Shown in pieces: positions 40,228 to 51,402 of a DNA stretch of 59,693 nucleotides (its first letter is position 1; every line of letters starts with the position of its first letter). A program made the position numbers and the translations under genes. Under the pieces are notes generated by a model. The model was given only the letters and a program-made list of their open reading frames with translations, searched no databases and was not told the origin of the DNA. This DNA comes from Azotobacter beijerinckii (GTDB lineage Bacteria; Pseudomonadota; Gammaproteobacteria; Pseudomonadales; Pseudomonadaceae): NCBI RefSeq assembly GCF_900110885.1, contig NZ_FOFJ01000024.1, forward strand, positions 1-59,693. The letters are read 5' to 3'.

Positions 40228-40863
40228 ATGCTCACCATTGCTCTGTCCAAAGGCCGTATTCTCGACGATACCCTGCCATTGCTCGCCGAAGCCGGTATCG
40301 TACCGACCGAGAATCCGGACAAGAGTCGCAAGCTCATCATTCCGACCACTCAGGAGGACGTGCGCCTGCTGATCGTCCGTGCCACCGACGTGCCGACCTA
40401 TGTCGAGAACGGTGCCGCCGATTTGGGCGTGGCCGGCAAGGATGTACTGATGGAGTATGGCGGTCAGGGGCTGTACGAGCCGCTTGATCTGAATATCGCC
40501 AACTGCAAGCTGATGACTGCCGGCAAGGTCGGTGCACCCGAGCCCAAGGGGCGCCTGCGGGTGGCCACCAAATTCGTCAGTGTGGCCAAGCGCTACTATG
40601 CCGAGCAGGGCCGCCAAGTAGACATCATCAAGCTGTACGGCTCCATGGAGTTGGCACCGCTGGTGGGGCTGGCCGACAAGATTATCGACGTGGTCGACAC
40701 CGGTAACACCCTGCGCGCCAACGGTCTGGAGCCTCAGGAACTGATTGCCACCATCAGTTCGCGGCTGATCGTCAACAAGGCCTCGATGAAGATGCAGCAT
40801 GCGCGCATCCAGTCGTTGATCGACACCTTGCGCAAGGCTGTCGAGTCGCGACACCGGAGCTGA
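40228..40863 (+). CDS. hisG: ATP phosphoribosyltransferase, short form HisG
   Basis: First enzyme of histidine synthesis. The ATG at 40228 gives 211 residues, the short HisG-S form lacking the C-terminal regulatory domain of the 300-residue type. Short HisG needs the HisZ regulatory subunit, which is not in this window. Motifs include [32 protein letters not shown] and the PRPP loop [15 protein letters not shown]. It lies in a hisG-hisD-hisC cluster downstream of murA. Confidence 0.95.
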   Translation: MLTIALSKGRILDDTLPLLAEAGIVPTENPDKSRKLIIPTTQEDVRLLIVRATDVPTYVENGAADLGVAGKDVLMEYGGQGLYEPLDLNIANCKLMTAGKVGAPEPKGRLRVATKFVSVAKRYYAEQGRQVDIIKLYGSMELAPLVGLADKIIDVVDTGNTLRANGLEPQELIATISSRLIVNKASMKMQHARIQSLIDTLRKAVESRHRS

Positions 40864-40970
40864 CCCGGACCTGTCTACGCCTTCCGTGTCATAGCGAAAT
40901 TCTCGGGTGCCCGCGCGGAAGGCTTGCTAGTCTAGCGGCGCCCGAGTTTCTGCCAATCACGAGGCCTGTT

Positions 40971-42281
40971 ATGACCGCACCCATCGCCATTCGCCGACTC
41001 GACGCCGCCGATCCGCAGTTTGCCCACCACCTGGATCATCTGCTGAGCTGGGAAAGCGTCTCCGATGATGCGGTCAACCAGCGCGTGCTGGATATCATCC
41101 AGGCCGTGCGTACGCGCGGCGATGACGCGGTCGTGGAGTTCACCCAGCGCTTCGATGGCGTCGCAGCCAGCTCCATGGCCGAGCTGATCCTGCCTCGCGA
41201 GCGTCTGGAGCTGGCCCTGACCCGGATCAGCGGTGAGCAGCGTGGGGCGCTGGAAAAGGCCGCCGAGCGCGTGCGCCTGTACCACGAGCGGCAGAAGCAG
41301 GACTCCTGGACCTACACCGAGGCTGACGGCACCGTGCTTGGTCAGCAGGTCACCCCGTTGGATCGCGCTGGCCTTTATGTGCCCGGTGGCAAGGCCGCCT
41401 ACCCCTCCTCGGTGCTGATGAACGCCATCCCGGCCAAAGTCGCCGGCGTCGCCGAGGTGGTGATGGTGGTGCCGACGCCTCGTGGCGAACTCAACGAGCT
41501 AGTGCTGGCTGCCGCCTGCGTGGCCGGCGTCGACCGTGTGTTTACCATCGGCGGCGCCCAGGCGGTTGCGGCGCTGGCTTACGGCACCGAGAGCGTGCCG
41601 CAGGTGGACAAGATCGTCGGCCCGGGCAACATCTATGTGGCCACCGCCAAGCGCCATGTGTTCGGCCAGGTCGGCATCGACATGATCGCCGGTCCTTCGG
41701 AAATCCTGGTTGTCTGCGATGGCCAGACCGATCCTGACTGGATCGCCATGGACCTTTTTTCCCAGGCCGAGCACGACGAGGATGCCCAGTCGATCCTGGT
41801 CAGCCCGGACGGCGCCTTTCTTGACCGTGTGGCCGAAAGCATCGCCCGCCTGCTGCCGGCCATGGAGCGCGCCGAGATCATCCGTACCTCGCTGGAGGGC
41901 CGTGGTGCGCTGATCCAGGTCGTCGACATGGAGCAGGCCATCGCCGTAGCCAACCGTATCGCCCCCGAGCATCTCGAGCTGTCGGTAGCCGAGCCTCAGC
42001 AGTGGCTGCCGAGGATTCGCCACGCCGGTGCGATCTTCATGGGGCGTTACACGGCAGAAGCCCTGGGTGATTACTGTGCCGGGCCGAACCATGTGCTACC
42101 GACTTCCGGAACCGCGCGCTTCTCCTCGCCGCTGGGCGTCTACGACTTCCAGAAACGCTCGTCGATCATCTTCTGTTCGGCCGACGGCGCCTCCGAACTG
42201 GGCAAGACCGCCTCGGTGCTGGCGCGCGGCGAGTCGCTGACCGCCCACGCACGCAGCGCCGAGTACCGCATCAAGGGCTGA
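40971..42281 (+). CDS. hisD: Histidinol dehydrogenase
   Basis: NAD-dependent zinc enzyme that oxidises L-histidinol to histidine in two steps. Product of 436 residues. Family blocks are [81 protein letters not shown] with the zinc-ligating Q and H, and [16 protein letters not shown]. It lies 107 nt after hisG and is separated from hisC by a repeat. Confidence 0.96.
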   Translation: MTAPIAIRRLDAADPQFAHHLDHLLSWESVSDDAVNQRVLDIIQAVRTRGDDAVVEFTQRFDGVAASSMAELILPRERLELALTRISGEQRGALEKAAERVRLYHERQKQDSWTYTEADGTVLGQQVTPLDRAGLYVPGGKAAYPSSVLMNAIPAKVAGVAEVVMVVPTPRGELNELVLAAACVAGVDRVFTIGGAQAVAALAYGTESVPQVDKIVGPGNIYVATAKRHVFGQVGIDMIAGPSEILVVCDGQTDPDWIAMDLFSQAEHDEDAQSILVSPDGAFLDRVAESIARLLPAMERAEIIRTSLEGRGALIQVVDMEQAIAVANRIAPEHLELSVAEPQQWLPRIRHAGAIFMGRYTAEALGDYCAGPNHVLPTSGTARFSSPLGVYDFQKRSSIIFCSADGASELGKTASVLARGESLTAHARSAEYRIKG

Positions 42282-42293
42282 AGCCGGCACGAA

Positions 42294-42358
42294 CCCTGTA
42301 GGAGCTCGCTTGTTGGCGATTGGCCGCAAAGGCATCGCCGGCTAGCTGGCTCCCACAC
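42294..42358. repeat. Pseudomonad REP-type repeat between hisD and hisC
   Basis: The 110-nt gap holds outer arms gtaggagc (42298-42305) and gctcccac (42349-42356), with inner perfect arms ggcgat (42315-42320) and atcgcc (42334-42339). The 'ctgtaggagc...gctcccaca' form is a common extragenic repeat in Pseudomonas genomes. It ends 34 nt before the hisC start. Confidence 0.65.
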
Positions 42359-42391
42359 AAGCAAATCAACCGAATTCGAGGAGGGAAGGGC

Positions 42392-43447
42392 GTGAGCAAA
42401 TTCTGGAGCCCCTTCGTCAAGAACCTGGTGCCCTACGTGCCGGGTGAGCAGCCGAAGCTGAGCAGGCTGGTCAAGCTCAATACCAACGAAAATCCCTACG
42501 GGCCGTCGCCCAAGGCGATCGCCGCCATGCAGGCCGAACTGAACGACAGTCTGCGCCTCTATCCGGACCCCAACGGCGAGCGCCTGAAGCAGGCGATTGC
42601 CGACTACTATGGAGTGCAGAGCCGTCAGGTATTCGTCGGCAATGGCTCTGACGAAGTGCTGGCGCACATCTTCCATGGGCTGTTCCAGCATGGCCGGCCG
42701 CTGCTGTTTCCCGATGTGACCTACAGTTTCTACCCGGTCTACTGCGGCCTGTATGGAATTCCTTTCGAGGTCGTGGCGCTGGACGAGCAGTTCCGTATTC
42801 GCGTCGAGGATTATCAGCGGCCCAATGGCGGGATCATTTTTCCCAACCCCAATGCGCCGACCGGCTGCTTGCTGCCGCTAGAGGCCATTGAGCGGCTGCT
42901 CAAGGCCAATCCGGACTCGGTAGTGGTGGTGGACGAGGCCTATGTGGACTTCGGCGGTGCGACGGCGATCACTCTCGTCGATCGCTATCCCAACCTGCTG
43001 GTCACCCAGACCCTCTCCAAGTCGCGTTCGCTGGCCGGTATGCGCGTCGGTCTGGCGGTCGGGCACCCGGAGTTGATCGAGGCTCTGGAGCGGATCAAGA
43101 ACAGCTTCAACTCCTATCCGCTGGATCGCATGGCCATCGTCGGGGCGGCGGCGGCCTTCGAGGATCGTGCCTACTTCGAGCAGACCTGCCGCCAGGTGAT
43201 CGCCAGCCGCGAGCAACTAGTCAGCGAGCTGCAGCGGCTGGGGTTCGAGGTGCTGCCGTCGGCGGCCAACTTCGTCTTCGCCCGCCATCCTGGGCGCGAT
43301 GCCGAGGGGTTGGCGGCGGGGCTGCGCGAGCAGGGGGTGATCGTCCGTCATTTCAAGCAGGAGCGGATTCGCCAGTTCCTGCGCATCACCATCGGTACCC
43401 TGGAGCAGAATCAGGCGCTGATCGACGTGCTAGCGCCCCTCTGCTGA
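42392..43447 (+). CDS. hisC: Histidinol-phosphate aminotransferase
   Basis: PLP enzyme of histidine synthesis, 351 residues from a GTG start at 42392 preceded by a strong GAGGAGGGAAGG. An ATG further upstream would run the protein through the REP repeat and is rejected. The PLP lysine is about K210 in [36 protein letters not shown] and [11 protein letters not shown] match HisC. It converges with algW after 11 nt. Confidence 0.95.
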   Translation: MSKFWSPFVKNLVPYVPGEQPKLSRLVKLNTNENPYGPSPKAIAAMQAELNDSLRLYPDPNGERLKQAIADYYGVQSRQVFVGNGSDEVLAHIFHGLFQHGRPLLFPDVTYSFYPVYCGLYGIPFEVVALDEQFRIRVEDYQRPNGGIIFPNPNAPTGCLLPLEAIERLLKANPDSVVVVDEAYVDFGGATAITLVDRYPNLLVTQTLSKSRSLAGMRVGLAVGHPELIEALERIKNSFNSYPLDRMAIVGAAAAFEDRAYFEQTCRQVIASREQLVSELQRLGFEVLPSAANFVFARHPGRDAEGLAAGLREQGVIVRHFKQERIRQFLRITIGTLEQNQALIDVLAPLC

Positions 43448-43458
43448 ACCACTGACGT

Positions 43459-44628
<1,170 letters not shown>

Positions 44629-44742
44629 GGATCGAAAATCCTTGGGGTTGCGAGGGGCAAGAGGTGGCCGTATGGTGCGCCATTATACGAAGGTGCCGCG
44701 GGCTGGCCAGCGGCACGCAATCGCTTTATCTGGGAGGCCGCG

Positions 44743-45501
44743 ATGCCCGTCGCTCTGTCCGTATTGGTGGAGGCAGCCGATCGTTATCTGGCGGCTGCCG
44801 GGATGCCCGATTATTGCCCGAACGGCTTGCAGGTCGAGGGGCGTGCGCAGGTTGGCAGGATCGTCACCGGGGTGACTGCCAGCCAGGCGCTGCTGGACGC
44901 CGCGGTCGAGTTTCAGGCCGATCTGGTGCTCGTGCACCACGGCTATTTCTGGAAGAGCGAGAATCCCTGCGTCGTCGGTATGAAGCAGCGCCGCCTGAAG
45001 ACCCTGCTGGTCAACGACATCAGTCTGGTCGCCTATCACCTGCCGTTGGATGTGCACCCCGAAGTGGGTAATAACGTGCAGCTGTCCCGCCGCCTCGGCC
45101 TCGCGGTGGAGGGGCCGTTGGAGCCGGAAAATCCGCGCTCGGTGGGACTGGTCGGCAGTCTGGCGCAGGCGCTGGCGCCGCGCGAGTTCGCTGCACTGGT
45201 GGCGCAGGTGCTGGGGCGCGAGCCCTTGCTGATCGAGGCGGATCGACCGATACGCCGCATCGCCTGGTGCACCGGCGCTGCGCAGGGCTACATCGAGCAG
45301 GCGATTGCCGCCGGCGTGGATGCCTACATGACCGGCGAGGTGTCCGAATCCACCGTGCACAGCGCACGGGAGAACGGCATTAGTTTCCTTGCCGCCGGCC
45401 ATCACGCCACCGAGCGCTACGGGGTGCAGGCGCTGGGCGAGTGGCTGGCGCAGCGTTTCTGCCTCGAGCACTGTTTCGTCGATTGTGACAATCCGGTGTA
45501 A
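44743..45501 (+). CDS. Nif3-like dinuclear metal-centre protein (YbgI family)
   Basis: Hexameric metal-binding protein of unclear activity; family members are often labelled GTP cyclohydrolase 1 type 2 homologues. Product of 252 residues. Metal-binding segments are visible: DLVLVHHGYFW near the N-terminus and FLAAGHHATERYGVQALGEWL near the C-terminus. CPNGLQVEG is also typical. It is divergent from algW, with 114 nt between starts, and precedes the cysD leader region by 145 nt. Confidence 0.9.
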   Translation: MPVALSVLVEAADRYLAAAGMPDYCPNGLQVEGRAQVGRIVTGVTASQALLDAAVEFQADLVLVHHGYFWKSENPCVVGMKQRRLKTLLVNDISLVAYHLPLDVHPEVGNNVQLSRRLGLAVEGPLEPENPRSVGLVGSLAQALAPREFAALVAQVLGREPLLIEADRPIRRIAWCTGAAQGYIEQAIAAGVDAYMTGEVSESTVHSARENGISFLAAGHHATERYGVQALGEWLAQRFCLEHCFVDCDNPV

Positions 45502-45563
45502 GTGCCGGGTTGCCCGACGTGGCAGCGCTTGGGCATATTTGTAGAATGATTGGATCTATGCTG

Positions 45564-45582
45564 CATCCTTATTATAAGGATG
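45564..45582 (+). promoter_or_regulatory. Perfect 19-bp palindrome upstream of cysD
   Basis: Arms catccttat (45564-45572) and ataaggatg (45574-45582) flank a central t. Such an AT-rich perfect dyad in high-GC DNA is typical of an operator or of overlapping promoter elements; it contains TATAAG. It ends 5 nt before a leader-peptide ATG, and its right arm provides that ATG's Shine-Dalgarno (AAGGA). No specific regulator is assigned; CysB would be an obvious candidate for sulfate genes. Confidence 0.45.
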
Positions 45583-45587
45583 TGTGC

Positions 45588-45644
45588 ATGGTATCGTGCG
45601 CCAACGTCCGCGGCCCGCAGGCCGCTTTTGTTTTTTGTGAGTAG
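45588..45644 (+). CDS. Putative leader peptide of cysD (18 aa, two Cys)
   Basis: An ATG at 45588 preceded by AAGGA at 7-nt spacing opens an 18-codon frame reading [18 protein letters not shown], ending in TAG at 45642-45644, just 2 nt before the cysD ATG. Cysteine codons are the fourth (TGC) and seventeenth (TGT). The frame contains a hairpin with T-run (45610-45636). The arrangement suggests ribosome-coupled attenuation responding to cysteine, and termination-reinitiation into cysD, whose own Shine-Dalgarno is weak. No homologue is known to me. The frame is short enough to be chance, so this is a hypothesis. Confidence 0.4.
   Translation: MVSCANVRGPQAAFVFCE
45610..45636 (+). terminator. Intrinsic-terminator-like hairpin in cysD leader
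   Basis: Arms gcggcc (45610-45615) and ggccgc (45620-45625) around cgca are followed by ttttgtttttt. This is an intrinsic-terminator layout only 10 nt before the cysD start codon. It could be the terminator of an upstream transcript, or a conditional attenuator, because it lies inside the leader frame. Confidence 0.55.
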
Positions 45645-45646
45645 CC

Positions 45647-46564
45647 ATGGTCGACAAACTGACGCATCTGAAGCAGCTGGAGGCGGAAAGCATCCACATC
45701 ATCCGCGAGGTAGCCGCCGAGTTCGACAACCCGGTGATGCTGTACTCCATCGGCAAGGATTCTGCCGTCATGCTGCATCTGGCCCGCAAGGCCTTCTTCC
45801 CCGGCAAGCTGCCGTTCCCGGTGATGCACGTCGACACCCAGTGGAAGTTTCAGGAGATGTACAGCTTCCGCGACAAGATGGTCGCGGAGATGGGCCTGGA
45901 CCTGATCACCTACGTCAACCCGGAAGGCGTGGCGCAGGGCATCAACCCCTTCACCCACGGCAGCGCCAAGCACACCGACATCATGAAGACCGAGGGCCTC
46001 AAGCAGGCCCTGGACAAGTACGGCTTCGACGCCGCCTTCGGCGGTGCGCGCCGCGACGAGGAGAAGTCGCGGGCCAAGGAGCGCGTCTATTCGTTCCGCG
46101 ACAGCAAGCACCGCTGGGACCCGAAGAACCAGCGTCCCGAGCTGTGGAGCGTCTACAACGGCAAGGTGAAGAAGGGCGAGTCGATCCGCGTGTTCCCGCT
46201 GTCCAACTGGACCGAGCTGGACATCTGGCAGTACATCTATCTGGAAGGTATCCCGATCGTGCCGCTGTACTTCGCCGCCGAGCGCGAAGTGATCGAGAAG
46301 AACGGCACCCTGATCATGATCGACGATGCGCGCATCCTCGACCATCTTTCCGATGAAGAGAAGGCGCGCATCCAGAAGAAGATGGTGCGCTTCCGTACCC
46401 TCGGCTGCTACCCGCTGACCGGCGCGGTGGAGTCCACTGCCGCCAGCCTGCCCGAGATCATCCAGGAAATGCTCCTGACCCGCACTTCCGAGCGCCAGGG
46501 CCGCGTCATCGACCACGATGGCGCCGGTTCCATGGAAGAAAAGAAACGTCAGGGCTACTTCTAA
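45647..46564 (+). CDS. cysD: Sulfate adenylyltransferase subunit 2 CysD
   Basis: Catalytic subunit of ATP sulfurylase, making APS from sulfate and ATP with energy from CysN GTP hydrolysis. Product of 305 residues. The PP-loop is [52 protein letters not shown] and [14 protein letters not shown] follow. cysNC starts 12 nt downstream. The start at 45647 gives the usual N-terminus [25 protein letters not shown]. Confidence 0.96.
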   Translation: MVDKLTHLKQLEAESIHIIREVAAEFDNPVMLYSIGKDSAVMLHLARKAFFPGKLPFPVMHVDTQWKFQEMYSFRDKMVAEMGLDLITYVNPEGVAQGINPFTHGSAKHTDIMKTEGLKQALDKYGFDAAFGGARRDEEKSRAKERVYSFRDSKHRWDPKNQRPELWSVYNGKVKKGESIRVFPLSNWTELDIWQYIYLEGIPIVPLYFAAEREVIEKNGTLIMIDDARILDHLSDEEKARIQKKMVRFRTLGCYPLTGAVESTAASLPEIIQEMLLTRTSERQGRVIDHDGAGSMEEKKRQGYF

Positions 46565-46576
46565 GGTTTCCGCATC

Positions 46577-48478
46577 ATGTCGCACCAATCCGAACTGATC
46601 AGCGAGGACATCCTCGCCTACCTGGCCCAGCACGAACGCAAGGAACTGCTGCGCTTTCTCACCTGCGGCAACGTCGACGACGGCAAGAGCACCCTGATCG
46701 GGCGCCTGCTGCACGACTCCAAGATGATCTACGAGGATCACCTTGAAGCGATCACCCGCGACTCGAAGAAGGTCGGCACCACCGGCGAGGACGTCGATCT
46801 GGCGCTGCTGGTCGACGGCCTGCAGGCCGAGCGCGAGCAGGGCATCACCATCGACGTGGCCTACCGCTACTTCTCGACCGCCAAGCGCAAGTTCATCATC
46901 GCCGACACCCCCGGCCATGAGCAGTACACCCGCAACATGGCCACCGGCGCCTCGACCTGCGACCTGGCGATCATCCTGATCGACGCCCGCTACGGCGTGC
47001 AGACCCAGACCCGCCGGCACAGCTTCATCGCCTCCTTGCTGGGCATCAAGCACATCGTGGTCGCCATCAACAAGATGGACCTGATGGGCTTCGATCAGGG
47101 CGTGTTCGACAGCATCAGCGCCGACTACCTGCAGTTCGCCGAGCGTATCGGCCTCAAGCCCAGCTCGCTGCACTTCGTGCCGATGTCGGCGCTCAAGGGC
47201 GACAACGTGGTCAACAAGAGCGAGCGCGCGCCCTGGTACCAGGGACCGTCGCTGATGGAGATCCTCGAGACCGTCGAGATCGCCGCCGACCGCAACGTCA
47301 CCGACATGCGCTTCCCGGTGCAGTACGTCAACCGGCCGAACCTGAACTTCCGCGGCTTCGCCGGCACCCTGGCCAGCGGCATCGTGCACAAGGGCGACGA
47401 GATCGCCGTGCTGCCGTCGGGAAAGACCAGCAAGGTGCGCTCCATCGTCACCTTCGACGGCGAGCTGGAACAGGCAATTCCCGGCCAGGCCGTGACCCTG
47501 ACCCTGGAAGACGAGATCGACGTGTCGCGCGGCGACATGCTGGTGCATGCCGACAACCGTCCGCAGGTCACCGACAGATTCGACGCCATGCTGGTGTGGA
47601 TGGCCGAGGAGCCGATGCTGCCGGGCAAGAAGTACGACATCAAGCGCGCCACCAGCTACGTGCCGGGCAACATCGTCGGCATCGCGCACCGCGTCGACGT
47701 CAACAGCCTCGAGCAGCTGGCAGCCAGCGAGCTCAAGCTCAACGAGATCGGCAAGGTGCGCGTCAGCCTGGATGCGCCCATCGCCCTCGACGGCTACGCG
47801 CACAACCGCACCACCGGCGCCTTCATCGTCATCGACCGGCTGACCAACGGCACCGTCGGTGCCGGCATGATCATCGCCGACCCGCTGGCCGGGCAGAACA
47901 CCGTCGGTCACCACGGCCAGCTGGCCCACGTGGCCGCCGAGGAACGCGCCGCGCGCTTCGGTCAGCAGCCGGCCACCGTGCTGTTCAGCGGCCTGTCCGG
48001 CGCCGGCAAGAGCACCCTGGCCTATGCCGTGGAGCGCAAGCTGTTCGACAGCGGTCGCGCGGTCTACGTGCTCGATGGGCAGAACCTGCGCCACGACCTC
48101 AACAAGGGCCTGCCGCTGGATCGCGCCGGCCGTGCCGAGAACTGGCGGCGCGCCGCCCAGGTGGCCAGGCAGTTCAACGAGGCCGGCCTGCTGACCCTGG
48201 CCGCCTTCGTCGCCCCGGATGCCGAGGGCCGCGAGCAGGCCAGGGCACTGATCGGCGCCGAGCGCCTGATCACCGTCTACGTCCAGGCTTCGCCGCAGGC
48301 CTGCCGTGAGCGCGATCCGCAGGGGCTGTACGCGGCAGGCGAGGGCAACATCCCCGGCGAGTCTTTCCCCTACGACGTGCCGCTGAATGCCGATCTGGTG
48401 ATCGATACCCAGTCCACTTCGGTGGAGGAGGGCGTGCGCCAAGTGCTGGCGCTGCTGCGCAGCCGCAGGGTGATCTGA
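46577..48478 (+). CDS. cysNC: Bifunctional CysN-CysC (ATP sulfurylase GTPase and APS kinase)
   Basis: Fusion of the GTPase subunit of ATP sulfurylase with APS kinase, 633 residues. The N-terminal CysN part has G1 [10 protein letters not shown]2/G3 region [12 protein letters not shown] and [13 protein letters not shown], and G4 NKMD. EF-Tu-like beta-barrels follow. The APS kinase domain starts near residue 460 with P-loop GLSGAGKST and [15 protein letters not shown]. Together with CysD it converts sulfate to PAPS. This fusion is standard in pseudomonads. Confidence 0.96.
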   Translation: MSHQSELISEDILAYLAQHERKELLRFLTCGNVDDGKSTLIGRLLHDSKMIYEDHLEAITRDSKKVGTTGEDVDLALLVDGLQAEREQGITIDVAYRYFSTAKRKFIIADTPGHEQYTRNMATGASTCDLAIILIDARYGVQTQTRRHSFIASLLGIKHIVVAINKMDLMGFDQGVFDSISADYLQFAERIGLKPSSLHFVPMSALKGDNVVNKSERAPWYQGPSLMEILETVEIAADRNVTDMRFPVQYVNRPNLNFRGFAGTLASGIVHKGDEIAVLPSGKTSKVRSIVTFDGELEQAIPGQAVTLTLEDEIDVSRGDMLVHADNRPQVTDRFDAMLVWMAEEPMLPGKKYDIKRATSYVPGNIVGIAHRVDVNSLEQLAASELKLNEIGKVRVSLDAPIALDGYAHNRTTGAFIVIDRLTNGTVGAGMIIADPLAGQNTVGHHGQLAHVAAEERAARFGQQPATVLFSGLSGAGKSTLAYAVERKLFDSGRAVYVLDGQNLRHDLNKGLPLDRAGRAENWRRAAQVARQFNEAGLLTLAAFVAPDAEGREQARALIGAERLITVYVQASPQACRERDPQGLYAAGEGNIPGESFPYDVPLNADLVIDTQSTSVEEGVRQVLALLRSRRVI

Positions 48479-48492
48479 TACCTGAGTAGATG

Positions 48493-48529
48493 GAACGAGC
48501 CTCGGCAAGGCCGAGGCTCGTTCTGCTTT
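48493..48529. terminator. Bidirectional terminator between cysNC and zapG
   Basis: Perfect 14-bp arms gaacgagcctcggc (48493-48506) and gccgaggctcgttc (48510-48523) with loop aag, followed by tgcttt. It sits in the 61-nt gap between convergent genes and most likely terminates cysNC. Confidence 0.75.
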
Positions 48530-48539
48530 GCAGTAAGGT

Positions 48540-48980
48540 TTAGTGCTTGCCCTTCAGGCCGAACTGCTCGTCCAGCATGCCGGGGGCGTTGGCGATCTTG
48601 GGGGCATAATCTTTGGGCGCCTCGGGGGCCGTCGAGTTGGGCAGATGCTCATGGTCGCCGAGGATTTCTTCGCTCTGCAGCGTGGCCAGCAGTCGCTGGC
48701 GCGTCAGCTCGTCGAGCGCGAGGCGGCTGGCACCCTCGGATAGGTGTTCCTGAATCTCCGCGTAACTCTGGGTGAGCTTCTTCACCAGGTTCGCGGTGGT
48801 GTTGAAGTGGGTGATTACTTCGCTCTGATAGGCGTCGAAGCGCTCTTGCAGTTCGTCCAGCTGACGCTGCGTCCGGCTGGGTACCGCATTGGGCAATAGA
48901 CGAGCGGCAACGAAGCCGATGGTGATGCCGACAAGCAGGGTAAGGGCTGGTAGCAACCAGGCCATGAGCGTCTGTTCCAC
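48540..48980 (-). CDS. zapG: YhcB/ZapG-family inner-membrane protein (DUF1043)
   Basis: Single-span membrane protein of 146 residues linked to cell envelope growth and division in E. coli. The N-terminal helix (AWLLPALTLLVGITIGFVAARLL) is followed by a cytoplasmic coiled-coil region with QRQLDELQERFDAYQSEVITHFNTTANLVKKLTQSY, the hallmark of YhcB. The C-terminus is acidic then basic. It is convergent to cysNC. Confidence 0.9.
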   Translation of the reverse strand: MEQTLMAWLLPALTLLVGITIGFVAARLLPNAVPSRTQRQLDELQERFDAYQSEVITHFNTTANLVKKLTQSYAEIQEHLSEGASRLALDELTRQRLLATLQSEEILGDHEHLPNSTAPEAPKDYAPKIANAPGMLDEQFGLKGKH

Positions 48981-49225
48981 GATCCTTCCTCTATGGGCTG
49001 CTTTGTTTTACGTTAGCGGCTCCAGTGTGCCCTGTATAGCCGGCCTAGACGCATGCAGCGATCCGTGCCGGCCAAGCCTTCGGCAGTGGGCCGCCTTCCA
49101 GCCTGATCATGCTTTGGCATAGGCTGCCGCAGCGATCCCCGGGCCGGTCGGTCCTTTACATCGGCCAGCACTGCGGCCCAACCATCAAGACGAGCCTGCT
49201 CCAAGCGGGCTCATGGAGATACAGT

Positions 49226-49858
49226 TTGTCGAGTCGTGAAAATTCCCTGTTCATCGATGGGCCCTGTGGCCCGCTCGAAGCGCTCTACCTCGAACTGCCC
49301 GAGGCTCGTGGTCTGGCTCTGCTCTGTCATCCCAATCCGGTGAAGGGCGGGACCATGCAGAACAAGGTCGTTTCCACCCTGCAGCGTACCGCCCGGGATG
49401 CCGGTTACAGCACTCTGCGCTTCAACTATCGTGGCGTCGGCGCCAGTGTTGGCAGTCATGATATGGGTAGCGGCGAGGTAGATGATGCCGAGGCTGTCGT
49501 CCGGTGGGTGCATGAACGGCTGCCGCAGCTTCCCCTTAGCCTGTTCGGCTTCTCCTTCGGTGGCTATGTCGCACTCAACCTAGCGGAGCGTCTGGCTGCG
49601 CAGGGTCTGGTGCCGGAGCGGATGTTCCTGGTCGCGCCGGCGGTGATGCGTCTGGAGAGCGAGGCGACCGTGTCGTCGCAGGGCAGTAGCCTGACGGTCA
49701 TCCAGCCGGAGCAGGACGAGGTGGTCAACCCGCAACTGGTCTACGACTGGTCGGCATCTCTGCAGCGCCCCCACGAGTTGTTGAAAGTGGCAGAATGCGG
49801 ACATTTCTTCCATGGCAGGCTGGGCGAGTTGAAGGACTTGGTCAGTTCACGCCTCTGA
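49226..49858 (+). CDS. Alpha/beta hydrolase (CocE/OsmC-type small hydrolase)
   Basis: Alpha/beta-fold hydrolase of 210 residues. The nucleophile elbow is GFSFGG; the oxyanion-side segment [17 protein letters not shown] and [11 protein letters not shown] are typical of this family, and the catalytic histidine lies in [10 protein letters not shown]. The chosen TTG start at 49226 has GGAGAT upstream; in-frame sequence further upstream has no family resemblance. The substrate is unknown. It lies 20 nt before trpS on the same strand. Confidence 0.82.
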   Translation: MSSRENSLFIDGPCGPLEALYLELPEARGLALLCHPNPVKGGTMQNKVVSTLQRTARDAGYSTLRFNYRGVGASVGSHDMGSGEVDDAEAVVRWVHERLPQLPLSLFGFSFGGYVALNLAERLAAQGLVPERMFLVAPAVMRLESEATVSSQGSSLTVIQPEQDEVVNPQLVYDWSASLQRPHELLKVAECGHFFHGRLGELKDLVSSRL

Positions 49859-49878
49859 ATCATAGACAAGCGCACAAT

Positions 49879-51240
49879 ATGACCACTCGAATCCTCACCG
49901 GCATCACTACCACCGGTACTCCTCATCTGGGTAACTATGCCGGTGCCATTCGCCCAGCGATCGTCGCCGGTCGCGACCCGCATGCCGATTCGTTCTATTT
50001 TCTGGCCGACTACCACGCGCTGATCAAGTGCGACGACCCGGAGCGCATCCAGAGTTCGCGTCTGGAAATCGCCGCCACCTGGCTGGCCTGCGGGCTGGAT
50101 ACGGAAAGAACGACTTTCTACCGGCAGTCGGACATCCCCGAGATCACCGAGCTGACCTGGCTGCTGACCTGCGTGACGGCCAAGGGATTGCTCAACCGCG
50201 CGCATGCCTACAAGGCCTCGGTGGACAAGAATCTGGAGGCCGGCGAGGATCCGGACGCCGGGGTGAGCATGGGGTTGTTCAGCTATCCGGTACTGATGGC
50301 GGCTGACATTCTGATGTTCAATGCGAACAAGGTGCCGGTCGGTCGCGACCAGATCCAGCACGTGGAAATGGCCCGCGACATCGGCCAGCGCTTCAATCAC
50401 CTATTTGGCCGGGGCCGAGAACTCTTCACCCTGCCGGAGGCGGTGATCGAGGAGGAGGTAGCCACGCTGCCTGGGCTGGACGGCCGCAAGATGTCGAAGA
50501 GTTACGACAACACCATTCCGCTGTTCGGCTCGGCCCGCCAGTTGAAGGACTCGATCGCTCGCATCGTCACCGATTCGCGGGAGCCGGGCGAGCCGAAGGA
50601 CCCGGATGGCTCGCATCTGTTTACCCTCTACCAGGCGTTTGCCACGCCGGAGCGGCTCGCCGAGTTCCGTGCCGATCTGTTGGCTGGTTTGGCTTGGGGG
50701 GAGGCCAAGCAACGCCTGTTCCAGCTGCTCGACAGCGAACTGGGCGAGGCCCGCGAGCGCTACCAAACGCTGATTGCGAGGCCGCTTGACTTGGAGGACA
50801 TTCTTCAGGCTGGTGCGGCCAAAGCGCGCAGGATTTCCACCCCTTTTCTTGGCGAGCTACGCGAGGCGGTTGGGCTGCGCTCGTTCCGCAGTGATGTGCG
50901 GAGCCAGGCTGCCAGCGGCAAGAAAAAAGCGGCGAAAACCGCGCGTTTCGTCAGTTTTCGCGAGTCTGACGGAGGATTCCGTTTCCGTTTTCTGGCTGCC
51001 GATGGCGAGGAGTTGCTGCTGTCGCGGCCGTTTGATGATCCCAAGGCAGCAGGGAGGATCGGCCAGCGGTTGATTGCCCTGGGGCCGGATGCACTCGAGT
51101 TGCGCGCCGATGAAGGCGCCCAGTTTACCCTCTGGCTGGATGGCGAATGCATGGCCGACAGCCCGGTGTACGCCGACCCGGATGCCTTGGAGGCAGCCAT
51201 GCTGCGCCTGCGGGAAGCGGTTGCAGGGCTTGCCGACTGA
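49879..51240 (+). CDS. trpS: Tryptophanyl-tRNA synthetase with C-terminal extension
   Basis: Class I synthetase charging tRNA(Trp). The ATG at 49879 gives 453 residues, against about 335 in E. coli. HIGH-like TGTPHLGNY and KMSKS ([10 protein letters not shown]) are intact, and the [20 protein letters not shown] block is typical. After a Lys/Ala-rich linker (about 345-353), residues 354-453 form an extra domain, [20 protein letters not shown] onward, that resembles a YegP/DUF1508-type beta fold. Pseudomonas TrpS proteins carry a similar extension, so this is a lineage trait rather than a fusion new to this strain. Confidence 0.95.
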   Translation: MTTRILTGITTTGTPHLGNYAGAIRPAIVAGRDPHADSFYFLADYHALIKCDDPERIQSSRLEIAATWLACGLDTERTTFYRQSDIPEITELTWLLTCVTAKGLLNRAHAYKASVDKNLEAGEDPDAGVSMGLFSYPVLMAADILMFNANKVPVGRDQIQHVEMARDIGQRFNHLFGRGRELFTLPEAVIEEEVATLPGLDGRKMSKSYDNTIPLFGSARQLKDSIARIVTDSREPGEPKDPDGSHLFTLYQAFATPERLAEFRADLLAGLAWGEAKQRLFQLLDSELGEARERYQTLIARPLDLEDILQAGAAKARRISTPFLGELREAVGLRSFRSDVRSQAASGKKKAAKTARFVSFRESDGGFRFRFLAADGEELLLSRPFDDPKAAGRIGQRLIALGPDALELRADEGAQFTLWLDGECMADSPVYADPDALEAAMLRLREAVAGLAD

Positions 51241-51402
51241 ACGCCGTGCGACCGTTGTGCTGGATCTGTAGACTCCTGCTTCGACGGTCGCGAACCTTTG
51301 AACTCTTGATGAGGGTGGCCCGTTTTGAATGATTTGACGAAACTCCCCACAGTCGAGGGCGCCGCCAAGGCGGCCTCCCCACGACTCTACCCCGACTCCG
51401 CC

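Noticed and set aside
45572..48508. 978-codon minus-strand frame opposite cysD-cysNC
   Set aside because: Antisense shadow: composition is Val/Asp/Gly/His-rich without motifs, while the plus strand encodes clear CysD and CysNC.
51250..51300. Hairpin gcgaccgt/acggtcgc between trpS and zapE
   Set aside because: Eight-base arms with a loop of nearly 30 nt and no T-run; likely chance in high-GC DNA.
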